A DNA stretch of 64,000 nucleotides from Helicobacter sp. (GTDB lineage: Bacteria > Campylobacterota > Campylobacteria > Campylobacterales > Helicobacteraceae): assembly GCF_017502485.1 (NCBI RefSeq), contig NZ_JAFVUX010000020.1:1-64000 (forward strand), read 5' to 3'. Below, piece by piece: positions 17,903-26,428 of this stretch. How positions within the stretch are numbered: the stretch's first letter is position 1; each line of letters begins with the position of its first letter. The translations under genes were made by a program, and so were the position numbers. The notes under the pieces are model-generated. The model was not told the origin of the DNA. It did not search any database and saw nothing but the letters and a program-made list of their open reading frames with translations.

Positions 17903-18034
17903 GTGCTAAACTTGCCAAATACTAATAAGAGAGTTGTACTTTTAGCTATACTTTCGCTTTTTGCATTTATGCCCTTAGTGGCGTGCAAGTATGATGTGGA
18001 AGTAGTAGAATCTATGCAAGGAGTTAGGTGTTGA
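17903..18034 (+). CDS. Tiny lipoprotein
   Basis: A 43-codon frame opened by GTG (17903) after AAGGGACA encodes a basic N terminus, a hydrophobic run and the lipobox 'LVAC' followed by 'KYDVEVVES'. This is the pattern of a small lipoprotein, with a mature part of only about 18 residues. It lies between the antiporter gene (8 bp gap) and ddl (it overlaps the ddl start by 4 bp), so its position suggests translational coupling. Not recognised as a known family; the size makes the call moderate. Confidence 0.5.
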   Translation: MLNLPNTNKRVVLLAILSLFAFMPLVACKYDVEVVESMQGVRC

Positions 18035-19080
18035 GTAAGGTTAGTGTGTTGTTTGGTGGAACGAGTTTTGAGCACGAGATTAGCATTGTGAGTGCCATTA
18101 GTTTAAAAAAGGTCCTAGGAGATAATATCGCGCATTTTATTTTCCTTGATGGTGGGCATCATCTTTATCTTATCCCAGCGGATAAAATGCAGGCAAAAAT
18201 TTTTGCCACAGGGGAGTATAAGCAATGCAAGCAGCTAGAGTGGATTCTAGGGGGGCTTTGCTATAAGGGGCTCTTTGGGAGCAAGAGGCTTAATAATGTG
18301 GGCGTGGTGCTAAGTCTTATCCACGGGGGAGATGGAGAAGATGGCGTGGTCTCAAGCGTGCTTGAGTTTTATAAACTCCCTTTCATTGCCCCCAGAGTCG
18401 CTGCCTGCACACTTAGCTTTAATAAGATTTTGACTAAAAATTATGCCGTACATATCGGGGTAAAAACTCTACCCTACGAGTATTATCGTTATGGTGATGA
18501 AGTGCATTGCTCTTTTGCCTACCCATTTATTGTAAAGCCTGCCACACTTGGTAGTTCCATAGGCGTGAGTGTCGTAGAGCAGCAAAGCGATGTGGAATAC
18601 GCGCTAGATTCTGCCTTTAGCTATGATAGAGAGATACTAATTGAGCCATTTTATAAGAGTGTTAGGGAATACAACCTAGCGGGTTATAAAAACGCCCAAG
18701 GGGAAATGGTCTTCTCTATGGTTGAAGAGCCTAAAAAAACAGAGCTTCTAAGCTTTGACGATAAGTATTTAGACTTTTCTCGCACCACGCAGACAAGACA
18801 AGCTAATATAGATAAAGAGCTAGAATCTAAACTGCAAGAATCCTTTAGGCGCATTTATGGTGATATATTTGTAGGCGCGCTTATACGATGTGATTTTTTT
18901 GTCATTGATGGTGAAATTTATCTTAATGAGATCAACCCAATTCCCGGCTCTATGGCGCACTATCTCTTTGAGAATTTTCCGAGTCATATTCAAGCACTCT
19001 CACAAGCCCTGCCAAGATCTAAACCTATCAAAATCACTTACAACTATGTGCAAAAAATCCGTGCAGCAAAAGGCAAATGA
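18031..19080 (+). CDS. ddl: D-alanine--D-alanine ligase
   Basis: ATP-grasp enzyme joining two D-alanines for the peptidoglycan pentapeptide. The product (about 349 residues) shows 'VLFGGTSFEHEISIVSA', 'LIHGGDGEDG', 'PFIVKPATLGSSIGVS' (ATP-binding loop) and 'YLNEINPIPGSMAHYLF' (metal ligands and D-Ala site). The TTG at 18031 is placed 7-8 bp from AAGGAG and gives the family-typical start; GTG at 18028 is closer to the SD but possible. It heads the conserved ddl / hydrolase / murF / HIT order known from H. pylori. Confidence 0.96.
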   Translation: MSKVSVLFGGTSFEHEISIVSAISLKKVLGDNIAHFIFLDGGHHLYLIPADKMQAKIFATGEYKQCKQLEWILGGLCYKGLFGSKRLNNVGVVLSLIHGGDGEDGVVSSVLEFYKLPFIAPRVAACTLSFNKILTKNYAVHIGVKTLPYEYYRYGDEVHCSFAYPFIVKPATLGSSIGVSVVEQQSDVEYALDSAFSYDREILIEPFYKSVREYNLAGYKNAQGEMVFSMVEEPKKTELLSFDDKYLDFSRTTQTRQANIDKELESKLQESFRRIYGDIFVGALIRCDFFVIDGEIYLNEINPIPGSMAHYLFENFPSHIQALSQALPRSKPIKITYNYVQKIRAAKGK

Positions 19081-20285
19081 TGGCAAGCCGTAGGATTACC
19101 TATCTAGGAGAGTCGCTTGAGATAGCCTATATTAAGCAAACTTGCCAAAAGACTCAAGAGTCTAGGAATATTGTATTCCTACACGGCTGGGGGAGTCATA
19201 AGGAGCTTATGTACCAAGCGTTTGCAAGAAGCTTTGCTGACTATACGCACTACTACATTGACTTACCCGGCTTTGGTGCTAGCCCTTATGGAGAAGAGCC
19301 AGAATCCACTTTGGATTCTGGCTTGCATACGCAGGAATTAAGGATTTTAGACACAAGTGATTATGCCCATATTGTGCTAGCGTTTTTGTGTGAGCTTGGT
19401 ATTAGAGCGGATATTATTGTGGGGCATAGCTTTGGTGGTAAAGTGGCTGTGATGTGTGCTGAGATAGACTCTAGGGCTGAAGATTCGGCTCTGCTTGGTT
19501 CTGGCGTTGGCTTTTCGAAAATGCTAGAGTCTCAAAGCGATAACCAAAAAGTGGATTCTAGGGAAAACATACCAACTCTCACCAAGTTACAGGACTCTAG
19601 CCCAAAAGCTAAGTCTCACCGCACACGCATAGGAGAGATTGTGCTACTCAGCTCTGCTGGCATTGTGTGCAAAAAGCCTTTGAAAGTCCGCGCTAAGATT
19701 GCTTGCGCTAAGATTGCCAAGCTAGTGCATATCCGCTTACCATTTTTGCGTGCTAGTGATGCTAGGACACTTAATCCCACAATGTACAACATTTTTAAGC
19801 GCGTGGTTGATGAGGACTTTTCCCCTATATTTGCTACTTGCACTAATAGGGTATATATCTTTTGGGGGAGAGATGATAAGGACACACCACTAGAATCTGG
19901 TGAGAAAATTCACGCGCTTATTCCAGATAGCAGACTATTTGTCTTAAGTGGGGATCATTACTTTTTCATCAATCAAGCAGTAAGGATAGAGTCTATGTAT
20001 CAGTTGCAAGCGTGGCATATTAAGGTAAGTGGCAGAGTGCAGGGTGTGGGATATAGGAAGTTTGCTAAGGTTAAGGCTGATAAGCTAGCACTCTGTGGTA
20101 GCACGCAAAATCTCCCCGATGGGAGCGTGGAGATATTTGCGTGTGGGGATAGTGGAAGCTTGGAGCAGTTTTTGCAAGCCTTGCGATTGGGACCAAGCAG
20201 GGCGCAGGTGCAAGAAGTGCGTAGTGAGCCTTGCGCACTTAGGCAGGAGTGGTTAGAGTCTAGTGAGTTTAGGATCTTGACATAG
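19077..20285 (+). CDS. Alpha/beta hydrolase fused to a C-terminal acylphosphatase domain
   Basis: A 402-residue fusion. Residues 1-300 are an alpha/beta hydrolase: 'VFLHGWGSHKELM' (oxyanion), nucleophile elbow 'GHSFGG' (about 117-121), 'FWGRDDKDTP' (acid) and 'LSGDHYFF' (His). A serine-rich insert (about 135-185) carries LES/VDS repeat residues. Residues 312-395 are an acylphosphatase with 'VSGRVQGVGYRKF' (catalytic Arg) and 'TQNLPDGSVEIFA' (catalytic Asn). The two are in one frame without a stop. An in-frame ATG at 19995 preceded by AAGGATAG could also start a free acylphosphatase. The hydrolase matches the H. pylori gene between ddl and murF. Substrates of both halves are unknown. Confidence 0.85.
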   Translation: MMASRRITYLGESLEIAYIKQTCQKTQESRNIVFLHGWGSHKELMYQAFARSFADYTHYYIDLPGFGASPYGEEPESTLDSGLHTQELRILDTSDYAHIVLAFLCELGIRADIIVGHSFGGKVAVMCAEIDSRAEDSALLGSGVGFSKMLESQSDNQKVDSRENIPTLTKLQDSSPKAKSHRTRIGEIVLLSSAGIVCKKPLKVRAKIACAKIAKLVHIRLPFLRASDARTLNPTMYNIFKRVVDEDFSPIFATCTNRVYIFWGRDDKDTPLESGEKIHALIPDSRLFVLSGDHYFFINQAVRIESMYQLQAWHIKVSGRVQGVGYRKFAKVKADKLALCGSTQNLPDGSVEIFACGDSGSLEQFLQALRLGPSRAQVQEVRSEPCALRQEWLESSEFRILT

Positions 20286-20293
20286 GAGAATTG

Positions 20294-21766
20294 ATGATTC
20301 ATATTTTAGAGCTATTTTCTCGATTATTTTTCTTGCTTGGGATTTCTTACTACACCATCACTCTTTTGCAGTGGTATAGCTACAATCCGCTTCGCGTAAT
20401 CACTAAGCACCATAAATGGCGATGGCATTTGCTGTATTTTGTGTTGCCTATTGTAGTGTTTTTCGCACTTTTTGCACTTGGTTTTGGTGTGGTATTTTAT
20501 GCGTATTTGTATCTTGTGTATTTGCCTATGTTGATTATGTGGGCTTTTAGGCTTGATAAAAGGATAGTTTTCACGCCTAGAGTGTGGCGATTTTTTGGAA
20601 TTATTGCGATTTTTGCTGTGCTTAATGAAGCCATATTTATTGGTTTTGATGCGACTTCATTGTATTATCTATGGCTTATGCCTTTTATCTTTGGGGCGTT
20701 TATTTGCGAGATTTATGAAGCAATTTTGTTACGCAATTTTACCGCCTTAGCCAAAGACAAGCTAGCAATGATGCACAATCTAAAAATCATTATGATCACA
20801 GCAAGTTTTGGTAAAACAAGTATCAAAAACTTCTTAGCTCAGATTTTGGAAGGGCAGTATAATCTCCACTTCACGCCTCGCAGTATTAATACTTTTAAGG
20901 GTATTGTTGCAGATATTAACAATAACCTAGCTTTTGGTACAGATATATATATCGCTGAAGCTGGGGCTAGGATGCAGGGAGATATTAGAGAGATCGCCAC
21001 ACTTTTGCATCCGCAAATTGGAGTCATCGGCGAGATAGGTAATGCCCATATTGAGTATTTTAAATCTCTAGAATCCATAGTAAAAACAAAATTTGAGCTA
21101 CTAGAATCTAACCGCTTGCAAAAGATCTTTGTCTATGAGAAAAACACGCTACCTAACGATATAGATTCTAGTAAGCAAGCTCTTATACAAACTTATCCGC
21201 TATCTTTGCGCAATATTGAAACGACTTTAGAATCTACGCGCTTTGAGATGAAGCTAGATGGTGAGTGGGTGGAGTTTGAGACTTATATCCTTGGGCGATT
21301 TAATGTCGATAATATCGCTGTGGCAGTGATGGTGGCGCATTATTTGGGTATGAAGGTTACTACAATCCAAAAGCTTGTCAAAAAGCTTTCTCCAATCCCA
21401 CACCGCTTCAATCTCTCTATCTCCAATGGCAAAACAATCATTGATGATGGCTTTAATGGTAATATCAATGGTATGCTAGAGGGCATACGACTTTGCAATC
21501 TCTATCAAGGAAGGAAAGTTATCGTTACGCCCGGACTCATTGAGAGTGATAAAGAGTCCAATCACAAGCTTGCGCGCGCCATTGATGAAGTCTTTGATCT
21601 AGCTATTGTTACAGGGGAGCGCAATAGTGATATAATGGCTGAAGCATTGCAGCACACACAGCGCGTCATCTTAAAAGATAAAACCCAGCTAGAAAATGTG
21701 CTAAAGGGTATGGTAAATAATGGAGATTTGGTGTATTTTGCTAATGATGCGCCAAGCTACATTTAA
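20294..21766 (+). CDS. murF: UDP-N-acetylmuramoyl-tripeptide--D-Ala-D-Ala ligase with membrane N terminus
   Basis: MurF adds the D-Ala-D-Ala made by Ddl to the peptidoglycan precursor. The 490-residue product begins with several hydrophobic helices (about 1-155), then the Mur ligase domains: ATP loop 'ITASFGKTSIKNFL' (about 168-181), 'AEAGARMQGDI', 'GEIGNAHIEYF', 'PIPHRFN' and 'IDDGFNGNINGMLEGIR'. Most bacterial MurF enzymes are soluble; a membrane-bound form is characteristic of Helicobacter and relatives. ATG 20294 is used because it lies at normal distance from AGGAG; a TTG just before it is too close. Confidence 0.92.
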   Translation: MIHILELFSRLFFLLGISYYTITLLQWYSYNPLRVITKHHKWRWHLLYFVLPIVVFFALFALGFGVVFYAYLYLVYLPMLIMWAFRLDKRIVFTPRVWRFFGIIAIFAVLNEAIFIGFDATSLYYLWLMPFIFGAFICEIYEAILLRNFTALAKDKLAMMHNLKIIMITASFGKTSIKNFLAQILEGQYNLHFTPRSINTFKGIVADINNNLAFGTDIYIAEAGARMQGDIREIATLLHPQIGVIGEIGNAHIEYFKSLESIVKTKFELLESNRLQKIFVYEKNTLPNDIDSSKQALIQTYPLSLRNIETTLESTRFEMKLDGEWVEFETYILGRFNVDNIAVAVMVAHYLGMKVTTIQKLVKKLSPIPHRFNLSISNGKTIIDDGFNGNINGMLEGIRLCNLYQGRKVIVTPGLIESDKESNHKLARAIDEVFDLAIVTGERNSDIMAEALQHTQRVILKDKTQLENVLKGMVNNGDLVYFANDAPSYI

Positions 21767-21790
21767 GGCTAAGTCACATAAGGAGTATTG

Positions 21791-22276
21791 ATGCAGCATA
21801 TTTACGCTCCGTGGAGAAGTGAGTATTTTACAGGCACGGATTCTGGCTGTCCATTTTGCGCTATTGCATTAAATGTTGAAGATGATGAGAAAAACTTCGT
21901 TTTCTACCGCGATGAAGTGTGCTATGGTGTGATGAACCGCTACCCCTACACACCCGGACATTTTCTGCTAATCCCCTATGAACATATTGACTCTCCTAGT
22001 GCTCTAAGCACGCAAAGCTTCTTGCACTTAAGTAATCTAGCACATAAAAGCATAGCTTTGCTAGAAGCATTTGGCGCGCAAGGCATAAATATGGGAATGA
22101 ATATTAAGCAAATTGCTGGAGCAGGGATACCAGAGCATTTGCATTGGCATTTTGTGCCTAGATTTAGTGCGGATACGAACTTTTTCACCACGATTAGTGA
22201 GTGTCGCACTTATGGTGTGGATTTTAAGGCTATCTATCAGCAAGTTAAAGAGTTAGCTGCTATACATTTGACATAA
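21791..22276 (+). CDS. HIT family nucleotide hydrolase/transferase
   Basis: A 161-residue HIT protein, probably hydrolysing AMP-linked nucleotides or acting as an Ap4A-type phosphorylase. It shows 'YTPGHFLLIPYEHI' and the catalytic histidine triad 'EHLHWHFVPR'. A 'CPFC' pair near the N terminus, with a later histidine, may bind zinc as in some HIT proteins. ATG 21791 follows AAGGAG. It is the fourth gene of the ddl-hydrolase-murF-HIT block. The substrate is not known. Confidence 0.9.
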   Translation: MQHIYAPWRSEYFTGTDSGCPFCAIALNVEDDEKNFVFYRDEVCYGVMNRYPYTPGHFLLIPYEHIDSPSALSTQSFLHLSNLAHKSIALLEAFGAQGINMGMNIKQIAGAGIPEHLHWHFVPRFSADTNFFTTISECRTYGVDFKAIYQQVKELAAIHLT

Positions 22277-22285
22277 GGAGTCGTA

Positions 22286-23143
22286 ATGAAAAGCAAGGGT
22301 AGGGTATTTACTAGAGTCTTGTTGCTACTGTGTGTTGCTTATGTTTACTTGCAGGCGAATCGCTACGATTATTTGCTCTTTTCAAATACTTATGCAGATG
22401 TGAGAAAAGGCGTAGATTTGGGTGCAGATGTAAATGCTAGGCTTCGTGGCAGTACGCCTCTTTATGATGCTTCTAGGAAGAATAATATGGAGATTCTTTA
22501 CTTGCTTTTACGCAGGGGTGCTGATGCGAATGCCATCTCTCATGGAGAGACTGCTTTGCATAAAGTCGTGCAGTTTAATAATCTTAAATTTGCTCAAGCA
22601 TTGCTAAAACACTACGCAAACCCTAATATCAAAGACAATATCCGCGGTAATACTGCTTTGCACTATGCTACTGCTTCGCGAAATAGTGAGATGATTGCAC
22701 TGCTTATGAATTATGGAGCAAATATGTATATACAAAACAATAAAGGCGATACTCCAGCGCAATACATCTTAGCCAATGTTAATGTCCCATCAATGAGTAT
22801 GGAAGATAAGCATATCCGCCTAGTAAGCTCTGCGTTTCGTGTGGGGTCAGGGAGCGTGAGCCTTACAATAACCAATCTTACTGATGAATTTGTAACCATC
22901 ACTTATGGGGCGTTATATATGGATGACAATCTTGTTTCTGACCAAAGTTTGGGCAAGAAGATCCCACCAAGATCAAGCGTGGCAGTGGGTGCACTCCCTA
23001 TCACAGGCGCAGCGTATGAGAGTGTGCGAATTAAAGATGGAGGTATAGCGCGTGTCAAATACGGCTTTGCTATAGAGTATGATGTTGCTGGGACTGATGA
23101 TAGATTGTATAAAAGCACTAAGACAGAAGTGCGGATTTGGTAG
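22286..23143 (+). CDS. Exported ankyrin-repeat protein with C-terminal beta domain
   Basis: A 285-residue protein with a signal sequence or anchor (about 8-24), four ankyrin-type repeats (about 35-165: 'GADVNARLRGSTPLYDAS', 'GADANAISHGETALHKVV', 'NPNIKDNIRGNTALHYA', 'NNKGDTPAQYI') and a C-terminal region (about 170-285) of alternating hydrophobic residues that looks like a beta-sandwich. Ankyrin repeats bind proteins; a periplasmic location is inferred from the N terminus. The beta domain is not recognised. RBS AAGGAG lies in the gap after the HIT gene, 9 bp upstream. Confidence 0.75.
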   Translation: MKSKGRVFTRVLLLLCVAYVYLQANRYDYLLFSNTYADVRKGVDLGADVNARLRGSTPLYDASRKNNMEILYLLLRRGADANAISHGETALHKVVQFNNLKFAQALLKHYANPNIKDNIRGNTALHYATASRNSEMIALLMNYGANMYIQNNKGDTPAQYILANVNVPSMSMEDKHIRLVSSAFRVGSGSVSLTITNLTDEFVTITYGALYMDDNLVSDQSLGKKIPPRSSVAVGALPITGAAYESVRIKDGGIARVKYGFAIEYDVAGTDDRLYKSTKTEVRIW

Positions 23144-23171
23144 AGATTAACATTAATATAAGGATTGAGAT

Positions 23172-24254
23172 ATGGATATATTGGATCAGGTATTGCAAGG
23201 GAGGGAGTTTAGTGCGAGTGAGTTAGCTAAATTGTATGAGTATGATATTTTTACCCTAGGGCAAGCGGCAAATGCCGTGAGAGAGAAAAAGTATGGTAAA
23301 AAGGTATTTTTCAATATGAATCGCCATATTAACCCCACAAATATCTGTGCTGATGTGTGCAAATTTTGTGCATTTTCAGCAAGCAGAAAGAATCCAAACC
23401 CTTATGAAATGACCATTGATGAAATCATCGCGCAAACAATTGCTTCACACAAAAATGGCGCAAAAGAAGTGCATATTGTCTCAGCCCATAGTCCAAATTA
23501 TAGCTACGAGTGGTATATGACCTGTTTTGCTGAGCTGAAGCGCGCAGTGCCACAAATCCACCTAAAAGCGATGACTGCTGCGGAAGTGGATTACCTTGAC
23601 AGGAAGTTTGGAATAGGATATCAAAAAGTGCTAGAAGATATGGCACGCGCAGGGGTAGATTCTATGCCCGGAGGTGGGGCGGAAATCTTTGATGAAAAGG
23701 TGCGTAGGCATATTTGCTCTGGCAAGGTTGGCTCAAACAGATGGCTTGAGATCCACACACATTGGCACTCCATTGGTAAGATGAGCAATGCGACTATGCT
23801 TTTTGGACATATAGAATCTAGGGAGCATAGGCTCGATCATATGTTGCGTTTAGCCAATGCGCAGTGCGATACGCAAATTGTAGAATCTAAAAACGGTGGT
23901 TTTAATGCTTTTATCCCTTTGCTCTATCAGCGCGATAATAATTATCTCAATGTTCAAATCTCACCAAGTGGGCAAGAAATTATCAAAACTATAGCGATTG
24001 CTCGAATCGTATTGGCAAATATCCCACATATTAAGGCATATTGGGCGACTTTAGGCACCAATGTCGCACTCCTAGCCCAGGAGTTTGGTGCAGATGATAT
24101 GGATGGGACTATTGAGTTTGAGAGCATACAATCTGCTGCTGGCGCAAAGTCTAAGAGGGGTATGAGTGAAGAGATGATTATCCACTACATTAAAGATGCG
24201 GGCTTTATCCCCGTAGAGCGCGATAGTCTTTATAATGAGCTACGAGTATGCTAG
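23172..24254 (+). CDS. mqnE: Aminofutalosine synthase (menaquinone synthesis)
   Basis: Radical-SAM enzyme of the futalosine pathway, joining SAM to 3-enolpyruvyl-benzoate products on the way to menaquinone. The 360-residue protein has the cluster motif 'CADVCKFCAF' (CxxxCxxC, about residue 59), 'FNMNRHINPTNIC', 'VHIVSAHSPN' and 'GVDSMPGGGAEIF', typical of MqnE rather than MqnC. The pathway is the usual menaquinone route in Helicobacter and fits the bc1 and complex I genes in this window. It ends exactly where flhB begins (no gap), although the two functions are unrelated. Confidence 0.92.
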   Translation: MDILDQVLQGREFSASELAKLYEYDIFTLGQAANAVREKKYGKKVFFNMNRHINPTNICADVCKFCAFSASRKNPNPYEMTIDEIIAQTIASHKNGAKEVHIVSAHSPNYSYEWYMTCFAELKRAVPQIHLKAMTAAEVDYLDRKFGIGYQKVLEDMARAGVDSMPGGGAEIFDEKVRRHICSGKVGSNRWLEIHTHWHSIGKMSNATMLFGHIESREHRLDHMLRLANAQCDTQIVESKNGGFNAFIPLLYQRDNNYLNVQISPSGQEIIKTIAIARIVLANIPHIKAYWATLGTNVALLAQEFGADDMDGTIEFESIQSAAGAKSKRGMSEEMIIHYIKDAGFIPVERDSLYNELRVC

Positions 24255-25334
24255 ATGGCAGATGAACAGGAAAAGACCGAAGCCCCTTCCTCGCATAAGT
24301 TAGAAAAAGCCAGACAAGAGGGTAATGTCGCTAAAAGCCCTGAGGTAAGTGGGGTTATGGTAATGTTTGTGGGGCTTGCGGTGCTTTTTGTGCTGTTTCC
24401 ATTTTGGTTAGAGAAGCTTCGTGGAATCTATGTCTATGCGCTTGCATTCCCTAAAGAAGATATAACCAAAGGTGATGTATCCGAAATTATTTGGACTTTA
24501 GTTGGCACGGCTGGGATTATGCTTTTGCCCATTTTTTTAGTGCTTTTAGTGGCGAGCGTGGTAGGCAATGTTATGCAGTTTGGATTCTTGCTAACACTAA
24601 AGGCTATCAAGCCAAAAATTAGCAAGATTAATCCCATTAGTGGTTTTAAAAATGTCTTTTCTATTAAAAAATTGGTTGATGGAGGAATGATCACGCTAAA
24701 GGTGCTTGTGGCACTGGTTGTTGGGGGGATTATTTTGGCTCTATTTTTGCACGATATTGCCGGTGTAGCGCATTTTGAGCTGATGAAGCAAGTATTGTGG
24801 TGGCGTGATAAAAGCCTGATTTTAATAGGAGCTATGCTTGGGGTGTTTGCCTTTATGGCGTTGATTGATTTTGCGCTAAAGCGCAGACAATATTTAAAAA
24901 CCTTGAAAATGAGCAAGCAAGAAGTCAAAGATGAGTTTATTCAGCACGAGGGGAATCCAGAGATAAAAGCCCGCATAAGACAAATTATGCGTAAGAATGC
25001 AATGAATCGTATGATGAGCGCAGTCCCAGAAGCTAAAGTTGTCATTACCAATCCTACCCACTATGCTGTAGCAATAGCCTTTGACCCGCAAAAAGACTCC
25101 GCGCCAAGAGTGGTGGCAAAGGGCATTGATCATCTTGCTATTCGTATTAAAGATGTCGCTAGGCACAATGATATAGAAATTATAGAGAATCCAAAGCTGG
25201 CGCGTAGTCTCTATAAAGATGTGGATTTGGACCAGCAAATCCCACCGGTGTTCTTCACTGCTGTGATTCAAGTGCTTGTGGAAGTAGAGCGACTGCGCCA
25301 GCTAAAGGGTAAAAAACCTTATGAGTGGCAGTAG
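24255..25334 (+). CDS. flhB: Flagellar export apparatus protein FlhB
   Basis: FlhB controls substrate switching in the flagellar type III export gate. The 359-residue protein has an N-terminal export-gate motif ('EKTEAPSSHKLEKAR'), four membrane helices (about 30-215) and a cytoplasmic domain with the self-cleaving 'NPTH' (about residue 266). The ATG follows the mqnE stop directly. The stop codon TAG (25332-25334) is the first three bases of a TAGATTCTA repeat, which pairs with an inverted copy right after it. Confidence 0.97.
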   Translation: MADEQEKTEAPSSHKLEKARQEGNVAKSPEVSGVMVMFVGLAVLFVLFPFWLEKLRGIYVYALAFPKEDITKGDVSEIIWTLVGTAGIMLLPIFLVLLVASVVGNVMQFGFLLTLKAIKPKISKINPISGFKNVFSIKKLVDGGMITLKVLVALVVGGIILALFLHDIAGVAHFELMKQVLWWRDKSLILIGAMLGVFAFMALIDFALKRRQYLKTLKMSKQEVKDEFIQHEGNPEIKARIRQIMRKNAMNRMMSAVPEAKVVITNPTHYAVAIAFDPQKDSAPRVVAKGIDHLAIRIKDVARHNDIEIIENPKLARSLYKDVDLDQQIPPVFFTAVIQVLVEVERLRQLKGKKPYEWQ

Positions 25335-25350
25335 ATTCTATTAGAATCTA
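25332..25350. repeat. Inverted pair of the 9-mer repeat at the flhB stop
   Basis: TAGATTCTA (25332-25340) and TAGAATCTA (25342-25350) are separated by one base, so the pair is a near-perfect palindrome. It supplies the flhB stop codon. It resembles the inverted uptake-sequence pairs that follow genes in Neisseria and Haemophilus. There is no T-run, so ordinary intrinsic termination is doubtful. Confidence 0.8.
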
Positions 25351-25422
25351 AAGGGCTTTATTGTGCGATTAAGATTCATTTGCTACACTTCGCGCTCTAC
25401 ATTATCTACAAGGAGAATCTAA

Positions 25423-26175
25423 ATGAAGCGTATAGTATGCAGTGTTGGTGCGCTACTACTTCTGGGAAGTGCATTAAAGGCAGATATAATAGTCTATGGT
25501 CCGGGTGGTCCTGCTCCAGTGCTTAAAGAGCTAGCCAAACAGTTTGAGACGCAGACAAAACATAAGATTCAAGTAGTCGCTGGTCCTGCGTCCTCGTGGA
25601 TAGAGCAGGCGAAAAAAGACGCAGACATTATTTTTGCTGGTAATTCATCAATGATGGACGGCTTTGTCAAAACCTTGCCAAAACAGCTTGAAACAAACAA
25701 TATCCAAGTGCTCAATATCCGTCAAGCAGGGATTGTTGTGCGCGCCGGTAATCCAAAGAAAATCAAGACCTTTGACGATATTTTACAAAAGGGTGTAAAA
25801 GTAATGGTTGTCGCTGGGGCTGGGCAGGTTGGGCTATATGAAGATATTGCATTGCGCAAGGGTAAGAGAGAAAATCTCGTCGCTTTGCGTAACAATATTG
25901 TGTTTTACGCACCAACATCTAAAGCAGCCGTAGAGAAATGGAATCAAGATAAAAGCATTGATGCACTAATTATTTGGTCTCATTGGGCGCACACTTTAGG
26001 GAGTGAAAGCGCGACTTTTATAAGCCTTAAAGCAGATGAAGTGATTTATAGAGCGGCAGAAATTGCTGTAAGCAACACTTCTAAGCAAAAAGATGTAGCA
26101 CAGCAGTTTGTTGATTTTGTGCGATCTAAAGATGCAGAACAAGTGTGGAAGAAATGGGGCTGGCAAACAAACTAA
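25423..26175 (+). CDS. Periplasmic substrate-binding protein, AcfC-like
   Basis: A 250-residue exported protein: signal peptide 'MKRIVCSVGALLLLGSALKA', then 'IIVYGPGGPAPVLKELAKQFE', 'GPASSWIEQAKKDADIIF' and 'WKKWGWQTN' at the end. The order and wording resemble the accessory colonisation factor AcfC family, ModA/sulfate-type binding proteins named for Vibrio cholerae colonisation. The ligand is unknown; an oxyanion is an inference from fold relatives. No ABC permease or ATPase gene lies nearby. RBS AAGGAG precedes the ATG. Confidence 0.8.
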   Translation: MKRIVCSVGALLLLGSALKADIIVYGPGGPAPVLKELAKQFETQTKHKIQVVAGPASSWIEQAKKDADIIFAGNSSMMDGFVKTLPKQLETNNIQVLNIRQAGIVVRAGNPKKIKTFDDILQKGVKVMVVAGAGQVGLYEDIALRKGKRENLVALRNNIVFYAPTSKAAVEKWNQDKSIDALIIWSHWAHTLGSESATFISLKADEVIYRAAEIAVSNTSKQKDVAQQFVDFVRSKDAEQVWKKWGWQTN

Positions 26176-26212
26176 TGCCTTAAGACTATCATAGACTTTA
26201 TTACGCATATTT

Positions 26213-26251
26213 AGATTCTAGCTAGTCTGTCGTGTTCGCTAGCTAGAATCT
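26213..26251. repeat. Perfect 13-bp inverted repeat built on the 9-mer
   Basis: AGATTCTAGCTAG (26213-26225) and CTAGCTAGAATCT (26239-26251) are exact reverse complements with a 13-nt loop, about 40 bp after the AcfC-like gene. It can form a stable hairpin but lacks a following T-run. The left arm is preceded by T, so it contains an exact TAGATTCTA; the right arm ends TAGAATCTG. Confidence 0.85.
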
Positions 26252-26347
26252 GCTTGTATAAATCTCTATCCAAGTTTTCTAATTCATTATGCTAGAGCAA
26301 GTGTTTAACACAAACTAATGGCAATCAAAAATTAAGGATTCTCTCGC

Positions 26348-26353
26348 TACAAT
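26348..26353 (+). promoter_or_regulatory. Candidate -10 box for the pheS operon
   Basis: TACAAT in CTCTCGCTACAATGCG, 75 bp upstream of the pheS ATG, in an AT-rich intergenic stretch. The leader between the box and pheS holds no phenylalanine-rich leader peptide, so I see no attenuator. Confidence 0.4.
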
Positions 26354-26428
26354 GCGCCCGAAGTGCCTGCAAGCCAAATTTTCAACCCTTGAAATAAATA
26401 TTATCTCGAAAAACCCATAGGAGAGAAA

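Noticed and set aside
26360-26428. Possible 22-codon leader peptide before pheS
   Set aside because: Its ATG overlaps the candidate -10 box and it has only one Phe, so it cannot act as a phenylalanine attenuator.
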